Shown here one piece after another: positions 52,293 to 61,525 of a DNA stretch of 64,000 nt. The stretch is from JBCDHN01 sp965224535 (GTDB lineage: Bacteria > Verrucomicrobiota > Verrucomicrobiia > Verrucomicrobiales > DEV007), in assembly GCA_965224535.1 (NCBI GenBank), contig CBDCZR010000027.1, positions 124,001 through 188,000 of the forward strand, read 5' to 3'. The notes under the pieces are model-generated. The model searched no databases and was not told where the DNA came from. It saw only the letters and a program-made list of their open reading frames with translations. The translations under genes were made by a program, and so were the position numbers. Each line of letters opens with the position of its first letter. The stretch's first letter is position 1.

Positions 52293-55146
52293 CCTGCTTT
52301 TCTCGGAACTCGATTGGCAAAAAGCTCAGGAAGGAAAGCCTCTCCATCTCGTCTGCGTCACCGCCAACGACATCGGAGGCGAACCCCTCTTAAATCACAA
52401 AAAAGGCGGCCGCAGTGCCGTTCTCTCACGGCATGGACTCTGGTGCGACGGCTGCCACCGCGAATGGGCGCCTGGCGAACGCATAACCCTGTCCACCGCG
52501 CTGACCATCTCCGCAGCTGCCTTCAACAGCCAGATGGGAAGGTTCACCACCCGCCTTGGCAAGGGTTTCGCTTTTCTTCTCTCGTCGCTCAATTTGCGCC
52601 TCGGCTGCTGGGTGCGCCATCCCAACCATCCGCCCAAATGGCAGGGATCGGAAAGCAGCCCCAGCCAAACCGTCTCCCCCGGTTTCCTTGGCGTCTTCGG
52701 ATTTCCAGGCTCGTTGTTTTTTCGCGAACTCTTCTCCGACACCAAGGTCGCCGGTCGCCGCTACATCCACCTTTCCGATGGCGGGCATTTCGAAAACCTC
52801 GGGCTCTACGAACTGGTCCGCCGTCACTGCCAATACATCATCGTAACCGAAGCAGGAACCGACCCCGAAGCCGCCTCCGCGGACCTGGCCGACACGCTCT
52901 GGCGCATCCAGGCGGATTTCGACATCAAGATCGAGATCGACGTCTCCGGATTCACCCCCGACAAAAACGGAGAAACCGACAAACACATCGCCGTCGGTTC
53001 CATTCATTACAGCGACGATTCCGAAGGGGTCCTCATTTACCTGCGCACCGGCATCACTGGCGACGAACCCGTGGAGGTGGAGCGCTACCGCAAAGCCAAT
53101 CCCGCATTCCCCTACGAAAGCACCGCGGATCAATTCTTCGATCCCGAACAATGGGACGCCTATCGCGCCCTGGGCCAACACATTGGGGAAGAGGCTTTCA
53201 ACTTCCTTTCCAAGCGCGACGCCCGCGAAGGCCACGCCGATGCCTTGGGCGAAACCATGCCAATCAGCCGCATTTTCCAGGACACCCGGTGGACCTGGAC
53301 CAAAGTTCCCCCCTCTATCCAGCAGAAAATGGACGCCATTAACGAGCGGCAGGATCAATTCCTCAAGGAATTCATGGAATCCGCGCCCGAGCGGCTGCTT
53401 CACCAGGTTTACCCCGGAATCGCAAAACTAGAACTGAAGGATTCATCCGAACAATCACCGCCGCGTTGTCTGGATAAAGAATACAAGTGGGCGCGCCGAG
53501 TTGCCGCCTTCATCCAACACGTTTGGAGCGAGCTGAATTTGGAGAAATACGCCGACTACCCGGAAATGAATCCATGGAAGAATCTCATTGACCGCTGGTC
53601 CCGGACCGACGTCGTGCGAATCACTTGGCCGATCCTGCGAACACTGCTCGAAGTGGAATTCGTTCGTTTCCTCGAGTATTCGACCAATCACCGCCTGAAC
53701 CAAGGCTGGTCCATCTGGCTTTCGCCGATTGAGATCCACTCCAATTACAATGAAGACGTGAAGTTTGAGATCCAGGTCGATCCGCTCAACGAAGGCGGTG
53801 AAAAGATCGTTTGGCCGATCGGGAGGCTCGACAAGATCGAAGTGTCGCGCCAATCCGAAGACCTGCTCATTGCTCAATGGCATTACCTCGACTTCACGAT
53901 CGAACCAGGGTTCCGCGGCGCCGGCCTGGGAACGTGGACCTTGCGCGAGTTGGTCAACAATCTTCACCGCACCGCCCTCCGGGTTGGCGCCACGGAACTG
54001 CAAATTGAGGTGGATTTCAGTGACCGCTCCGACCAGCCGGAATCGTTGTCAAAAAACAGCATGCTGCGCTTTTACCAGGAAGCCGAGTTCACCACGGCAT
54101 TGACGCCAACCGGCGCCAAGAAAGCGGAAATGCTGACCTACCGCAAGACTGGTTTGCAACACAATGTCAGCCTCTGTTGCCGGCAGAAGCATGGCAACGA
54201 ATCGCGCTATTTGCCGGTCGATCTCAGCCAAATTGGAGAACACCAGCTTTGCTTCTCCAATCAGGCGAATGCGGTGGATGAGTCGATCGTTGCCGAATTG
54301 AAAAACCTGAAGGTTTCCATTGAGGAAATTGAACCTGATGAGAGTTCCGAAGGAGAACCGAGCAATCCCGAGCGCCAAATTGCCCTATTGGTCGCCTGGA
54401 ATTACCGCGACTTTACCACCGATCCCGCCTATCGCCGGCAAGGATGGGGCGGACGCTGTGTCAGTCATCTCCTGCATCAGTTGGAAGATACCGCCAGAAT
54501 TCGTGGCTTGGCCCAAGTTCGAGCGAGAGCCGAAATTGCCGGACACGATTCCCACGCCCTACCCTGGCCGGAAAGCGAGAGAGAGGAGTTCTATCGGAGA
54601 CTGGGATTCAAACACAAAGTCGCTCCGGGCGTGCTGGAATACCGCAGATTCCTCAGTGAAACCGATGTCCGGGTGCTCTTTGAATCTGAGGATGATCCGC
54701 TTGATGTCCGGTTTGCAGAGGTTGACTTAGATGGCGATTTTACTGGCAGATGGTTAGGTGAGATAGCAGATGCGCACCTCAAACCCGAGCGTCTTTCCCA
54801 TGACAGTATTGTAGGATATGTTGCAAGTTGGAATAGCCAAGAATTCCGGGTCGATTCGAAACACCAAGGGCGTGGAGTTGGTTCGAACTGTCTCCGCAGA
54901 GTGATCGAATACCTCGAAGAGAATGCGACGGCAGATAGTCGGCGCGCCGCCGCTGAAATTGATTCACCGGTTGAGGAAAAGTTACCACTTCGGTTCACCA
55001 TCAAACTGTCTTCCCAGGAAGCAATTCCCAATTGGACTCTGGAAGATGAAATCAGTTTCTATCGGCAATGCCAGTTTGAATTGATCAAGTTAAATCGAGA
55101 AGAGAATACCGCCGAGATGAGGCTGACTCGCTTTCTTCACCCGTAA
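52258..55146 (+). CDS. Patatin C-terminal half fused to three GNAT acetyltransferase domains
   Basis: The frame is open from 52156; authentic sequence starts near 52258 (MVESAEEPLCDDLLFSEL). The first 350 residues complete the patatin domain: LHLVCVTANDIGG, SDGGHFENLGLYELVRRHCQ (catalytic Asp) and IIVTEAG. A helical linker follows. Then come three tandem GNAT domains, each with an AxWxYxDF-like strand, a motif A loop and a closing FYxxxxF: PGFRGAGLGTWTLRELV with FYQEAEF; AYRRQGWGGRCVSHLL with FYRRLGF; KHQGRGVGSNCLRRVI with FYRQCQF. This implies acetyl-CoA binding on the cytoplasmic side of a membrane lipase. The complete protein would be about 1,430 residues. I know of no described patatin-triple GNAT fusion. 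Confidence 0.82.
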   Translation: MVESAEEPLCDDLLFSELDWQKAQEGKPLHLVCVTANDIGGEPLLNHKKGGRSAVLSRHGLWCDGCHREWAPGERITLSTALTISAAAFNSQMGRFTTRLGKGFAFLLSSLNLRLGCWVRHPNHPPKWQGSESSPSQTVSPGFLGVFGFPGSLFFRELFSDTKVAGRRYIHLSDGGHFENLGLYELVRRHCQYIIVTEAGTDPEAASADLADTLWRIQADFDIKIEIDVSGFTPDKNGETDKHIAVGSIHYSDDSEGVLIYLRTGITGDEPVEVERYRKANPAFPYESTADQFFDPEQWDAYRALGQHIGEEAFNFLSKRDAREGHADALGETMPISRIFQDTRWTWTKVPPSIQQKMDAINERQDQFLKEFMESAPERLLHQVYPGIAKLELKDSSEQSPPRCLDKEYKWARRVAAFIQHVWSELNLEKYADYPEMNPWKNLIDRWSRTDVVRITWPILRTLLEVEFVRFLEYSTNHRLNQGWSIWLSPIEIHSNYNEDVKFEIQVDPLNEGGEKIVWPIGRLDKIEVSRQSEDLLIAQWHYLDFTIEPGFRGAGLGTWTLRELVNNLHRTALRVGATELQIEVDFSDRSDQPESLSKNSMLRFYQEAEFTTALTPTGAKKAEMLTYRKTGLQHNVSLCCRQKHGNESRYLPVDLSQIGEHQLCFSNQANAVDESIVAELKNLKVSIEEIEPDESSEGEPSNPERQIALLVAWNYRDFTTDPAYRRQGWGGRCVSHLLHQLEDTARIRGLAQVRARAEIAGHDSHALPWPESEREEFYRRLGFKHKVAPGVLEYRRFLSETDVRVLFESEDDPLDVRFAEVDLDGDFTGRWLGEIADAHLKPERLSHDSIVGYVASWNSQEFRVDSKHQGRGVGSNCLRRVIEYLEENATADSRRAAAEIDSPVEEKLPLRFTIKLSSQEAIPNWTLEDEISFYRQCQFELIKLNREENTAEMRLTRFLHP

Positions 55147-55154
55147 CATAACCC

Positions 55155-55385
55155 ATGAATACTCAACGCTTCAGACCTGCAACGCCCAACAATTTCTTGA
55201 GGAAATCGAAAAGGAATTGTAAAACGGCAATGGTTTTACCCCGTTATCGGTTCGGGCGTTTCCGCGATCCCCGAGATTTTCTGGGCGATCTCCAAAGTGT
55301 GGGGGGACCAGAGGATTAGTATTGATCTTCCGGGTTTTATCTGTTTTGCGACAAAAAAACCGTTAAACTTAACTTACGAAAACGA
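55155..55385 (+). pseudogene. Degraded gene resembling the start of a SIR2-like domain
   Basis: An ATG eight bases after the patatin-GNAT stop reads MNTQRFRPATPNNFL. A second frame then gives QQFLEEIEKEL and a third gives WFYPVIGSGVSAIPEI, ending in a stop near 55380. Taken together this resembles the N-terminus of SIR2-like proteins, where an FxxxIGSGVS loop binds NAD. At least two frame changes and an early stop make it non-functional. The gap to the next gene (55453) holds nothing else. The assignment rests on a short motif. Confidence 0.35.
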
Positions 55386-55452
55386 TCAAATTATTCGCTG
55401 AGTTTAAGCGGGGCAACTCCCAAGAATCGAGCGTGCGCCAGCATGTAGCCAA

Positions 55453-56151
55453 CTACTTCCGAAGGCTCCACGTGAACGGATTGAAGTTAGTGTCTTGATC
55501 ATAATAGTCCTCGCCTTCAACCCGTTTCAGCCATCCAACCACGAGGTAGGTTACCGGCGTAAACACCACTTCGACTATAGTTTTGATTACCCAACCGGCG
55601 AGAATTGACTTGAACAGAATTGGGTTTGGAATGATTCCGCTCAAGGCAATCAGATAGAACGCCGCGGTGTTCGTAAACTGCCCAACAACCGTTGACAAAA
55701 TGGTCCGCAACCAAAGAAATCTTCCCTTAGTAGCAACCTTAAGTTTAGCTAAAGTAAAATTGTTTGTTATATCGCCCACAAAGACAGCTATCCATCCACC
55801 AAGTAGAATTCTGGGAACAGTCTTGAATACAGCCACGTAAGAGTCATTGGCGTCAAAGAATTTTGAGCCTGGCCAATATGCAACAAATTGATAAATTGTC
55901 CCTGCAAGCACTGAGCAAAGCATGGTCAACCACAGTACCCGTCGCGCCCGCGCATAACCGTATACCTCGGTAAAGATATCTGAAATAATGTAGGTGATCG
56001 GGAAATATAAAACGGTAATTGACACCGCAAATCCTGCGACATCAATTAGTTTGCCCGCGGTCACATCAGAAATAAGTTGAAAGGTGATATTAAGGGCAGT
56101 GAAAAACCCAAGCAGCTTGAAGGTTTGCGTATTGTTTTCAGGCGTATTCAT
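55453..56151 (-). CDS. yhhQ: Queuosine precursor transporter (VUT/YhhQ family)
   Basis: A 232-residue inner-membrane protein with six predicted spans. The family signature is clear: LYFPITYIISDIFTEVYGY with RARRVLW, then VGDITNNFTLAKLKV and STVVGQFTNTAAFYLIAL. Family members import preQ0/preQ1 for queuosine or deazaguanine synthesis. The start codon overlaps the stop of the upstream 446-residue gene by ATGA (56148-56151), so it is translationally coupled and is the third gene of a three-gene minus-strand operon. No queuosine biosynthesis genes (tgt, queA, queC) are visible. Codon and base composition is more AT-rich than the left part of the window. Confidence 0.92.
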   Translation of the reverse strand: MNTPENNTQTFKLLGFFTALNITFQLISDVTAGKLIDVAGFAVSITVLYFPITYIISDIFTEVYGYARARRVLWLTMLCSVLAGTIYQFVAYWPGSKFFDANDSYVAVFKTVPRILLGGWIAVFVGDITNNFTLAKLKVATKGRFLWLRTILSTVVGQFTNTAAFYLIALSGIIPNPILFKSILAGWVIKTIVEVVFTPVTYLVVGWLKRVEGEDYYDQDTNFNPFTWSLRK

Positions 56152-57488
56152 TTTGTAGAGTTGGAGTGGATAATTTCTTCCGCTGTCAAATACTCATCTT
56201 GAGTAACGGTAAAGATTTCGGCAAGCTGGTCCTTATCCTCAACAAGATTAGTATCAATGCCTATCTGAATTAGGCTGTAGATTGTGGATGCTAGCGCTGG
56301 TGGCACAAGGCGATAGGATTCACATATGCCCTTGTTGATTTGATTGCCCTGATAAACAGCCGTCTTTTCTCGCCCGTTGGCGTCTTCCCTGCTTTTATAA
56401 AATATGTAGGGTGGACGGTCCCATTCGCCGCGGAGGGGTAGTATTGAAACGAGTTCGCTCACTGTCAATGGTTCGGTCTCAGCTCGGGCTGATACAATTT
56501 GCGCGGCGGCTTGAAAATAGGGGTAATAGGAGGAATCTTTGTTCGCATAATTGCTCTTGGAAACAAGAAAGGTATATCGTACTGGTCGAGTCATATTTTC
56601 TTCTACTGCCTGAAGGAGGCCGTTTTCGGGTCTCTCGACAACATGACAAGCTACGATTATATCCTGTAGGTTCGGAATGTTGCGCTCGATCTCAGCGAGA
56701 CGATCGACGGAGATTTCAGTTGGAAAAATTTGATCATCCGGTGGAGAGGACAGGAGTTCGAAGGTCGCAAACTCAGGCGATCCCGCCAGATCTTCCAAGA
56801 GCGGCCGAAACCATCCCTCTGACGAGATATAGGTCCGATAGATTAACGATTGGCGTCCTTTTTGTACTAGCTTGCGAAAGATAAATCTCAACGGGTATTC
56901 AACTTGCTCAGGCGAAGGTGGAGCGCTGGAGGTGGCGAGAATACCTAATGCGTGCTCAGGATCTGTAATGCTAAAGGCGGAAACGGTGGCTGGCATTAGC
57001 CACGGGGACGAAACAATGTCAACTTTCCGCCAAAAATCCTGCGAAATTGAATCGGCAAGACCAGAAAGATGGCTTGCAGCCTGGGCTTGGACTTTCGGGG
57101 AAAACTTCGCATCGGTTGCAACTACTGGGAACATGCTTGCTGCCTTTTCCACAGGGAGTTTATTGATCAGAAACACCAGGGCCTCGGCTGCCGAGTCTGG
57201 AAGAGAGGATACAGTCAACATTTGGCTTTCAATCGCCGTAGATATTAGGCGCCGAACGGTAGGCGACAATCGCTCGATTTGCGTGGCGGCAGTGGCAATT
57301 AAGGAGTCTCCCTTTGCGGGTTGAAAAAATTCGAAAGAATCAGGATGTCGCTCGATCAAGTCAACAATAAGGGCTTGCCAATCTGTTTCGTCAAACCCAT
57401 CGTAGAGTTCCCTGAGATCCTCCTGCGTCGTAGTTTTCTTGTTGGCAATGGTCTGCCGGAACTTTTCTATATAATTTTTGTCCGGCAT
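56148..57488 (-). CDS. Hypothetical protein, middle gene of the yhhQ operon
   Basis: 446 residues starting MPDKNYIEKFRQTIANKK. I do not recognise a family. The first half looks like an alpha-helical repeat protein (SPTVRRLISTAIESQ; SPKVQAQAASHLSGLADSI). The second half is mixed and includes TYISSEGWFRPLLEDL and KSNYANKDSSYYPYFQAAAQ. There is no signal peptide or membrane span. It starts one base after the stop of the 276-residue gene and overlaps yhhQ by 4 bases, so the three are surely one operon. Confidence 0.75.
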   Translation of the reverse strand: MPDKNYIEKFRQTIANKKTTTQEDLRELYDGFDETDWQALIVDLIERHPDSFEFFQPAKGDSLIATAATQIERLSPTVRRLISTAIESQMLTVSSLPDSAAEALVFLINKLPVEKAASMFPVVATDAKFSPKVQAQAASHLSGLADSISQDFWRKVDIVSSPWLMPATVSAFSITDPEHALGILATSSAPPSPEQVEYPLRFIFRKLVQKGRQSLIYRTYISSEGWFRPLLEDLAGSPEFATFELLSSPPDDQIFPTEISVDRLAEIERNIPNLQDIIVACHVVERPENGLLQAVEENMTRPVRYTFLVSKSNYANKDSSYYPYFQAAAQIVSARAETEPLTVSELVSILPLRGEWDRPPYIFYKSREDANGREKTAVYQGNQINKGICESYRLVPPALASTIYSLIQIGIDTNLVEDKDQLAEIFTVTQDEYLTAEEIIHSNSTK

Positions 57489-57489
57489 T

Positions 57490-58320
57490 CTAAATTGATT
57501 CTACGGAGATTAAATTCTCCATGGAGAGTGGTTCATGTATTCCCTCTGGACGAGGTAACGCTTCGCTATCCGGGTACTTGCAGAAATCTGCTGGCCAAGG
57601 TTTGGTTAGCCCGTGGCCATCAATGCCGGGTGGCGGAGGTGAAAAGTAAACAAATAGCGCTGCATCAGCTACTGTGGGCCGTACTAGGTCAATCGACGAC
57701 GACAACTCGTACACGAATGCCAAAATCGGGCGGTTGTCGCCGTGGGACGACGGCGGTAAGCCTAGCGAGGCCTTCAATGTTTCGCGACGTTCCTCAATTG
57801 ACGACTTTTCCGAAAAGTTAAATGGGTTGTTACCCTGGCCATCGTCAGCCCATGTCACCCAAGCAGCATGGGGAGTCATCGTTAATTTCTTTTCGTTACC
57901 TGTGAGTTCCTTAGAAGGATCCCCCAAAACCAGGCGATTCAAAAAATCATCCACAAACGTCTCAGTGTGAAAAAAAGTGTGGTGATGGAACTGAAGGTGG
58001 TTTCGAAAAGTTGAACGCTGACAAACCCGTCCAAAGTGTTGGGGCCTAATCGTGCAATTGCCACCCTTGAGTGATTTTTCATGGCAAAGCACTTGATATG
58101 ATTTGGCCATTTCGGTAGCAGGCATGCTCTTCGTTTCGCCCAACGCCCTCAAAATGGCTGCCAGGTCGTCTGCTGGGATAAAACGTTCCTTTGAGCGCAA
58201 ATTCTCTTCGATGTACCGCCCTCGCCCCTCAATCCCACTCCAGGCTGTTAGATTTTCCTCTACCTGTTCTTGCACCTCATCGGGAAGGAGGCTCAATGCG
58301 GTTGGATAGGTGAGAGGCAT
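57490..58320 (-). CDS. Hypothetical protein, first gene of the yhhQ operon
   Basis: 276 residues starting MPLTYPTALSLLPDEVQEQVEEN. No family is recognised. The centre is His/Phe-rich (FRNHLQFHHHTFFHTETFVDDFL), which could bind metal. The second half has possible beta strands (RPILAFVYELSSSIDLVRPT; ALFVYFSPPPP). It is soluble. It heads the tight operon with the 446-residue protein and the queuosine precursor transporter. The 530-bp gap to the next plus-strand gene contains a decayed region and probably the operon's promoter. Confidence 0.72.
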   Translation of the reverse strand: MPLTYPTALSLLPDEVQEQVEENLTAWSGIEGRGRYIEENLRSKERFIPADDLAAILRALGETKSMPATEMAKSYQVLCHEKSLKGGNCTIRPQHFGRVCQRSTFRNHLQFHHHTFFHTETFVDDFLNRLVLGDPSKELTGNEKKLTMTPHAAWVTWADDGQGNNPFNFSEKSSIEERRETLKASLGLPPSSHGDNRPILAFVYELSSSIDLVRPTVADAALFVYFSPPPPGIDGHGLTKPWPADFCKYPDSEALPRPEGIHEPLSMENLISVESI

Positions 58321-58439
58321 GGGCTTGCGTTCGTTGGAACTTGATGGGGAAGTCTAGATAGGTGAACTTTTAAGTCAACCTTCAGTGGACAGCGCGAACC
58401 AGATAGTTCAGAAGGAAGGTTTTTAACTGGGTGTGAAAA

Positions 58440-58853
58440 TTATGGAAATACCTCCTGTGCTGGGTCTTTTAGGGCACGCAACCCGAAATGACAAGCGTAT
58501 CACCCGATTGCAGAAAGCGCGGAGCCTGCAGCCGATTTCCACGGTGAATGCTCTCCGTACTGGAACTCTCTCAAGGCGGAGTTGCACTCAGTGCCGGAGG
58601 TTGACAACAGCCGATGTACGAGAATCGCTCCATCCCGAAGCTCTCGGTGCTGTCGCTACCACTGAACAGCTTGCGATAAGTCACCCGCAACTCAAACTCA
58701 CAGTAATTCTCGAAGAAAACTCCCTGGAATCCTCGATCTCATGCTCAAGACCTCAAGAACGGCAAAGCAGCAGAAAACCAGAAATTCAACACAGCTTGCT
58801 GCAAGCGCCTGCTTCGGCTGACGATTGCCAGTCTCGATTCGGCCGCGGTTGCG
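58440..58853 (+). pseudogene. Decayed coding region ahead of the histidine kinase locus
   Basis: No single frame looks authentic here, but protein-like pieces occur in consecutive frames: CSPYWNSLKAELHSVPEVDN (about 58545-58605), then TTADVRESLHPEALGAVATT with TVILEENSLESS (about 58605-58740), then KRLLRLTIASLDSAAVALES (about 58795-58860), which runs into the next gene. This pattern suggests a gene with several indels, whose 3' part survives as the hypothetical protein ending at 59438. It could also be chance. Confidence 0.3.
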
Positions 58854-59438
58854 TTGGAATCCGCCGAACGCATTTTGAGCGGCAAAAGCCATTCCTCCCT
58901 TTGGTGGGGACGCCTCATCACTCTGCGCTTGAAAGCGATTGCCATTCACCCAAACACCAAGGGCTTGACCGAAACCGGTATACAGAACACTCGCTCGCTG
59001 AGCTTCAGAAGAAAGATGCGGCACCGTCAGTATTTGGAGGACTTTCTCCTCAAAGGCTATCTAGTGAGCCCCGGCGACCAACACCGCCGCTTGCGAATCA
59101 TCAGGGAATTCCTGGAGGCGAAAAGGGCCCTCGGCTGGATTTCGCACACTTCCAAAACGACAACGCATGATTCCATGAATCTTCCGGAGAGGCCCGACCC
59201 AGACTACGCGGCTTGGCTCGTGCACATCTTCGAGAAATCCAAACCTGGCCTGGAAGGCACCGGTCTGAAAGAGGCGGACTTTGAGCGGATCCAATGCTCC
59301 CACTTCGCAATCTGCACGACACTTGAGATTTTCTGGGCTGTGACTAAGGTTCTGGAGGGTTCGCAAACTGATCTTCCTGATTTGATCCGTTTCGCGACCA
59401 ATCCCTTCTCTCAAAACCCCAAAAATCCCGCCACCTAA
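58854..59438 (+). CDS. Hypothetical helical protein upstream of the kinase
   Basis: A frame of 194 residues (MESAERILSGKSHSSLWWGR onward), possibly the 3' end of a longer, frame-disrupted gene. The same frame is open further upstream and reads KRLLRLTIASLDSAAVALES before this start. The sequence looks alpha-helical (YLEDFLLKGYLVSPGDQHR; RRLRIIREFLEAKRALGW) and has no recognised domain. It ends 23 nt before the triple-GAF histidine kinase gene, so it is probably in the same operon. Real gene boundaries are uncertain. Confidence 0.5.
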   Translation: MESAERILSGKSHSSLWWGRLITLRLKAIAIHPNTKGLTETGIQNTRSLSFRRKMRHRQYLEDFLLKGYLVSPGDQHRRLRIIREFLEAKRALGWISHTSKTTTHDSMNLPERPDPDYAAWLVHIFEKSKPGLEGTGLKEADFERIQCSHFAICTTLEIFWAVTKVLEGSQTDLPDLIRFATNPFSQNPKNPAT

Positions 59439-59461
59439 CTTGGCGATCGGAAACACCCTTC

Positions 59462-61525
59462 ATGAACGACCTGACAGAGCGCAAACACAAATTGCTGCAA
59501 GAACTGTGCATGTTAACGTTTTACGAGAAAGAGGGGCGGCTATCTCAAGTTCTTGAAACAATTACCCGGCATCTCGAAGCCGCCGGATGCATTTTGTGGC
59601 ATGCGACTCCCTGGACGGTCGAAAGAAAGGAGCAAAAAGACGCTTCTGTGCCGCCCCCTGGCAGACTTTTCACAGTCGCGTCGTGGTTTGAGGGAACTGA
59701 AGAGAACGCCTTTTTGGCACTCCATATTACTGAGTTGCATGAGAGTGGAAGCTACAAAGCGATTCGATCCGGTGACCCTTGTTATGGATCGTCGATCTAT
59801 GAACAATCACTTCGAGACCGTGGAATTCAGCACTATATGGCATTTCCAATTCCGGAACCATGGACCAGAGACGGAGAGATCAATGAAGGAAAGCAAATGT
59901 TCCATGGCGCGGCGCTGACCATTTATCGAAGAAGGGATCAGCCGAAGTTTGAAGCTGGTGACGAAGGCGAGATTTTTGAGAGCCTTATGCCGCTGTTTCA
60001 GGGAATTTACGCAAGCATCCGTGAGAACAAGAACCTAAACCTTCTGCACAGAGTTGACGATGCTCTTACCAAAGCCGATCAGCGTTGGGCCAAGGCACCA
60101 ACTTCCGATAAGAAGGCCGCAGTTGCGAAGCGTGCTATACAGGAAATATGCCGTGCGCTAGATGTCCACTTACACACCAAGGAAACGTCTTGCTTCCTCC
60201 GGCCCTTAGATACGTCCGTTAAGAATCCGGCGCAATGGATGCTACAGACAACTACCCTCAAAGCCGGGAGGAAGGGAATTAAACACTTGAGCTATTCCTC
60301 GAATTTCATGCCTGGCTTGACAGGATGGACGTTGCGTAATCGAAAACCAATTACGATACCTGACTTAACTAGATTTCAGGAAGATCGCCCTGAATTGGAA
60401 AAGGTCTACGGACAGTTGACATGGGAAAATTCGATCGGTTTAAAGGAAAAGAAAAAGGACGAATTGCCCAATTCTCCCCCTGAGAGTTTCATTGCCGTTC
60501 CAATTCTATCGGGAGAGAATCTTCTTGGCGTACTTCGCTGCACGGCATCAAGCTTGGCTCCGCATTATTATTCCCAACCGGAAATTGAAGTTGCCGAATT
60601 TGTAGCAAGGCGTATTGCCCAAGCTTGGCAGAATTGGTCCCAGAGCTTAAGGGTTGATGTTGAAAATCAAATCTGGGGTGAATTTAGCCGAAAAGTTGAA
60701 GACCTCAATCATGCTGTTGCTGCGGAACTCAACACAGCCGAACCCGATATGGCGGTGATTTACGAAGAAACGATTCAGTTGTGCTCCGAAGTGCTTCCAG
60801 GTACAAAGCTCAACGACATCCGCCGAATCAATGAGGAGAACCAACTCGAAGTTGCCTACGAAGCTCCGGACGCGCGACTAGCCAATAAGAAAAAGCTTCT
60901 AAAGTTCGACGTAAGTGAAGGGGCTGAAGAGGTTAGTCTTGGTCAGGAAGCGATTCGAACCCGGCAAACGATTGTTGCAAATGACGTACAATCACATGAC
61001 AAATACCAGCACATGTTTCCAGGGGTTAAGCATATGTTGGTCGCGCCCCTTCTGCTTGAAGATAAAATTTTCGGAGTACTGGATTTGCGCTCTGCTACAG
61101 ACCGTCCGTTTGAACCCTATCAAGCGACGATAGCAAGCTTGTTGGGCAAACAATTGGCGCTTTATATTTACCTTCATGACACCGTTGGTGAAATTCGCCG
61201 CGCCAGGAAGCAGGAAGAAAAGGATACCAAAGAACGAGACCGCATGATTTCCGATCTTCAGCATCAACTTCGGGGCAACCACGAAAAACTTATCAATGTG
61301 GTTCGAAAGGTTACCGACCGAAAGCCGTTTTTTGCTGGTGGAATCGACCTCTACCGCATCCGTAGCCTTGCGCGCAAGAGCGTTCGAGTAACGCGCAACC
61401 TTAAGATCCTTCAAAAGATGGAGCGTGGCGAACCATTGAACTTGCCTCTCGAACCACTCGACGGACATCGGCTACAAAACCTGCTCGTCGATGTGGGGGA
61501 AAGATACCGAAGTTTCCGTAAGTGA
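59462..61525 (+). CDS. Triple-GAF sensor histidine kinase, sensor and dimerisation part
   Basis: 687 codons from the ATG at 59462. Three GAF-like domains can be followed: about residues 15-180, 200-400 (with PESFIAVPILSGENLLGVLR) and 430-590 (MLVAPLLLEDKIFGVLDLRS). A coiled linker leads to the H-box DLQHQLRGN with His601 as phosphoacceptor. There is no membrane segment, so it is a cytoplasmic sensor. The authentic frame ends near 61495; an extra G in GGGGG at 61495-61499 shifts translation into YRSFRK and a stop. The ATPase domain continues in the next frame. Start is 24 nt after the hypothetical gene. Confidence 0.85.
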   Translation: MNDLTERKHKLLQELCMLTFYEKEGRLSQVLETITRHLEAAGCILWHATPWTVERKEQKDASVPPPGRLFTVASWFEGTEENAFLALHITELHESGSYKAIRSGDPCYGSSIYEQSLRDRGIQHYMAFPIPEPWTRDGEINEGKQMFHGAALTIYRRRDQPKFEAGDEGEIFESLMPLFQGIYASIRENKNLNLLHRVDDALTKADQRWAKAPTSDKKAAVAKRAIQEICRALDVHLHTKETSCFLRPLDTSVKNPAQWMLQTTTLKAGRKGIKHLSYSSNFMPGLTGWTLRNRKPITIPDLTRFQEDRPELEKVYGQLTWENSIGLKEKKKDELPNSPPESFIAVPILSGENLLGVLRCTASSLAPHYYSQPEIEVAEFVARRIAQAWQNWSQSLRVDVENQIWGEFSRKVEDLNHAVAAELNTAEPDMAVIYEETIQLCSEVLPGTKLNDIRRINEENQLEVAYEAPDARLANKKKLLKFDVSEGAEEVSLGQEAIRTRQTIVANDVQSHDKYQHMFPGVKHMLVAPLLLEDKIFGVLDLRSATDRPFEPYQATIASLLGKQLALYIYLHDTVGEIRRARKQEEKDTKERDRMISDLQHQLRGNHEKLINVVRKVTDRKPFFAGGIDLYRIRSLARKSVRVTRNLKILQKMERGEPLNLPLEPLDGHRLQNLLVDVGERYRSFRK

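Noticed and set aside
58433..59170. 245-codon plus-strand frame
   Set aside because: It switches between shadow-like composition and short plausible pieces, and conflicts with the better 58854-59438 frame; treated as decayed sequence.
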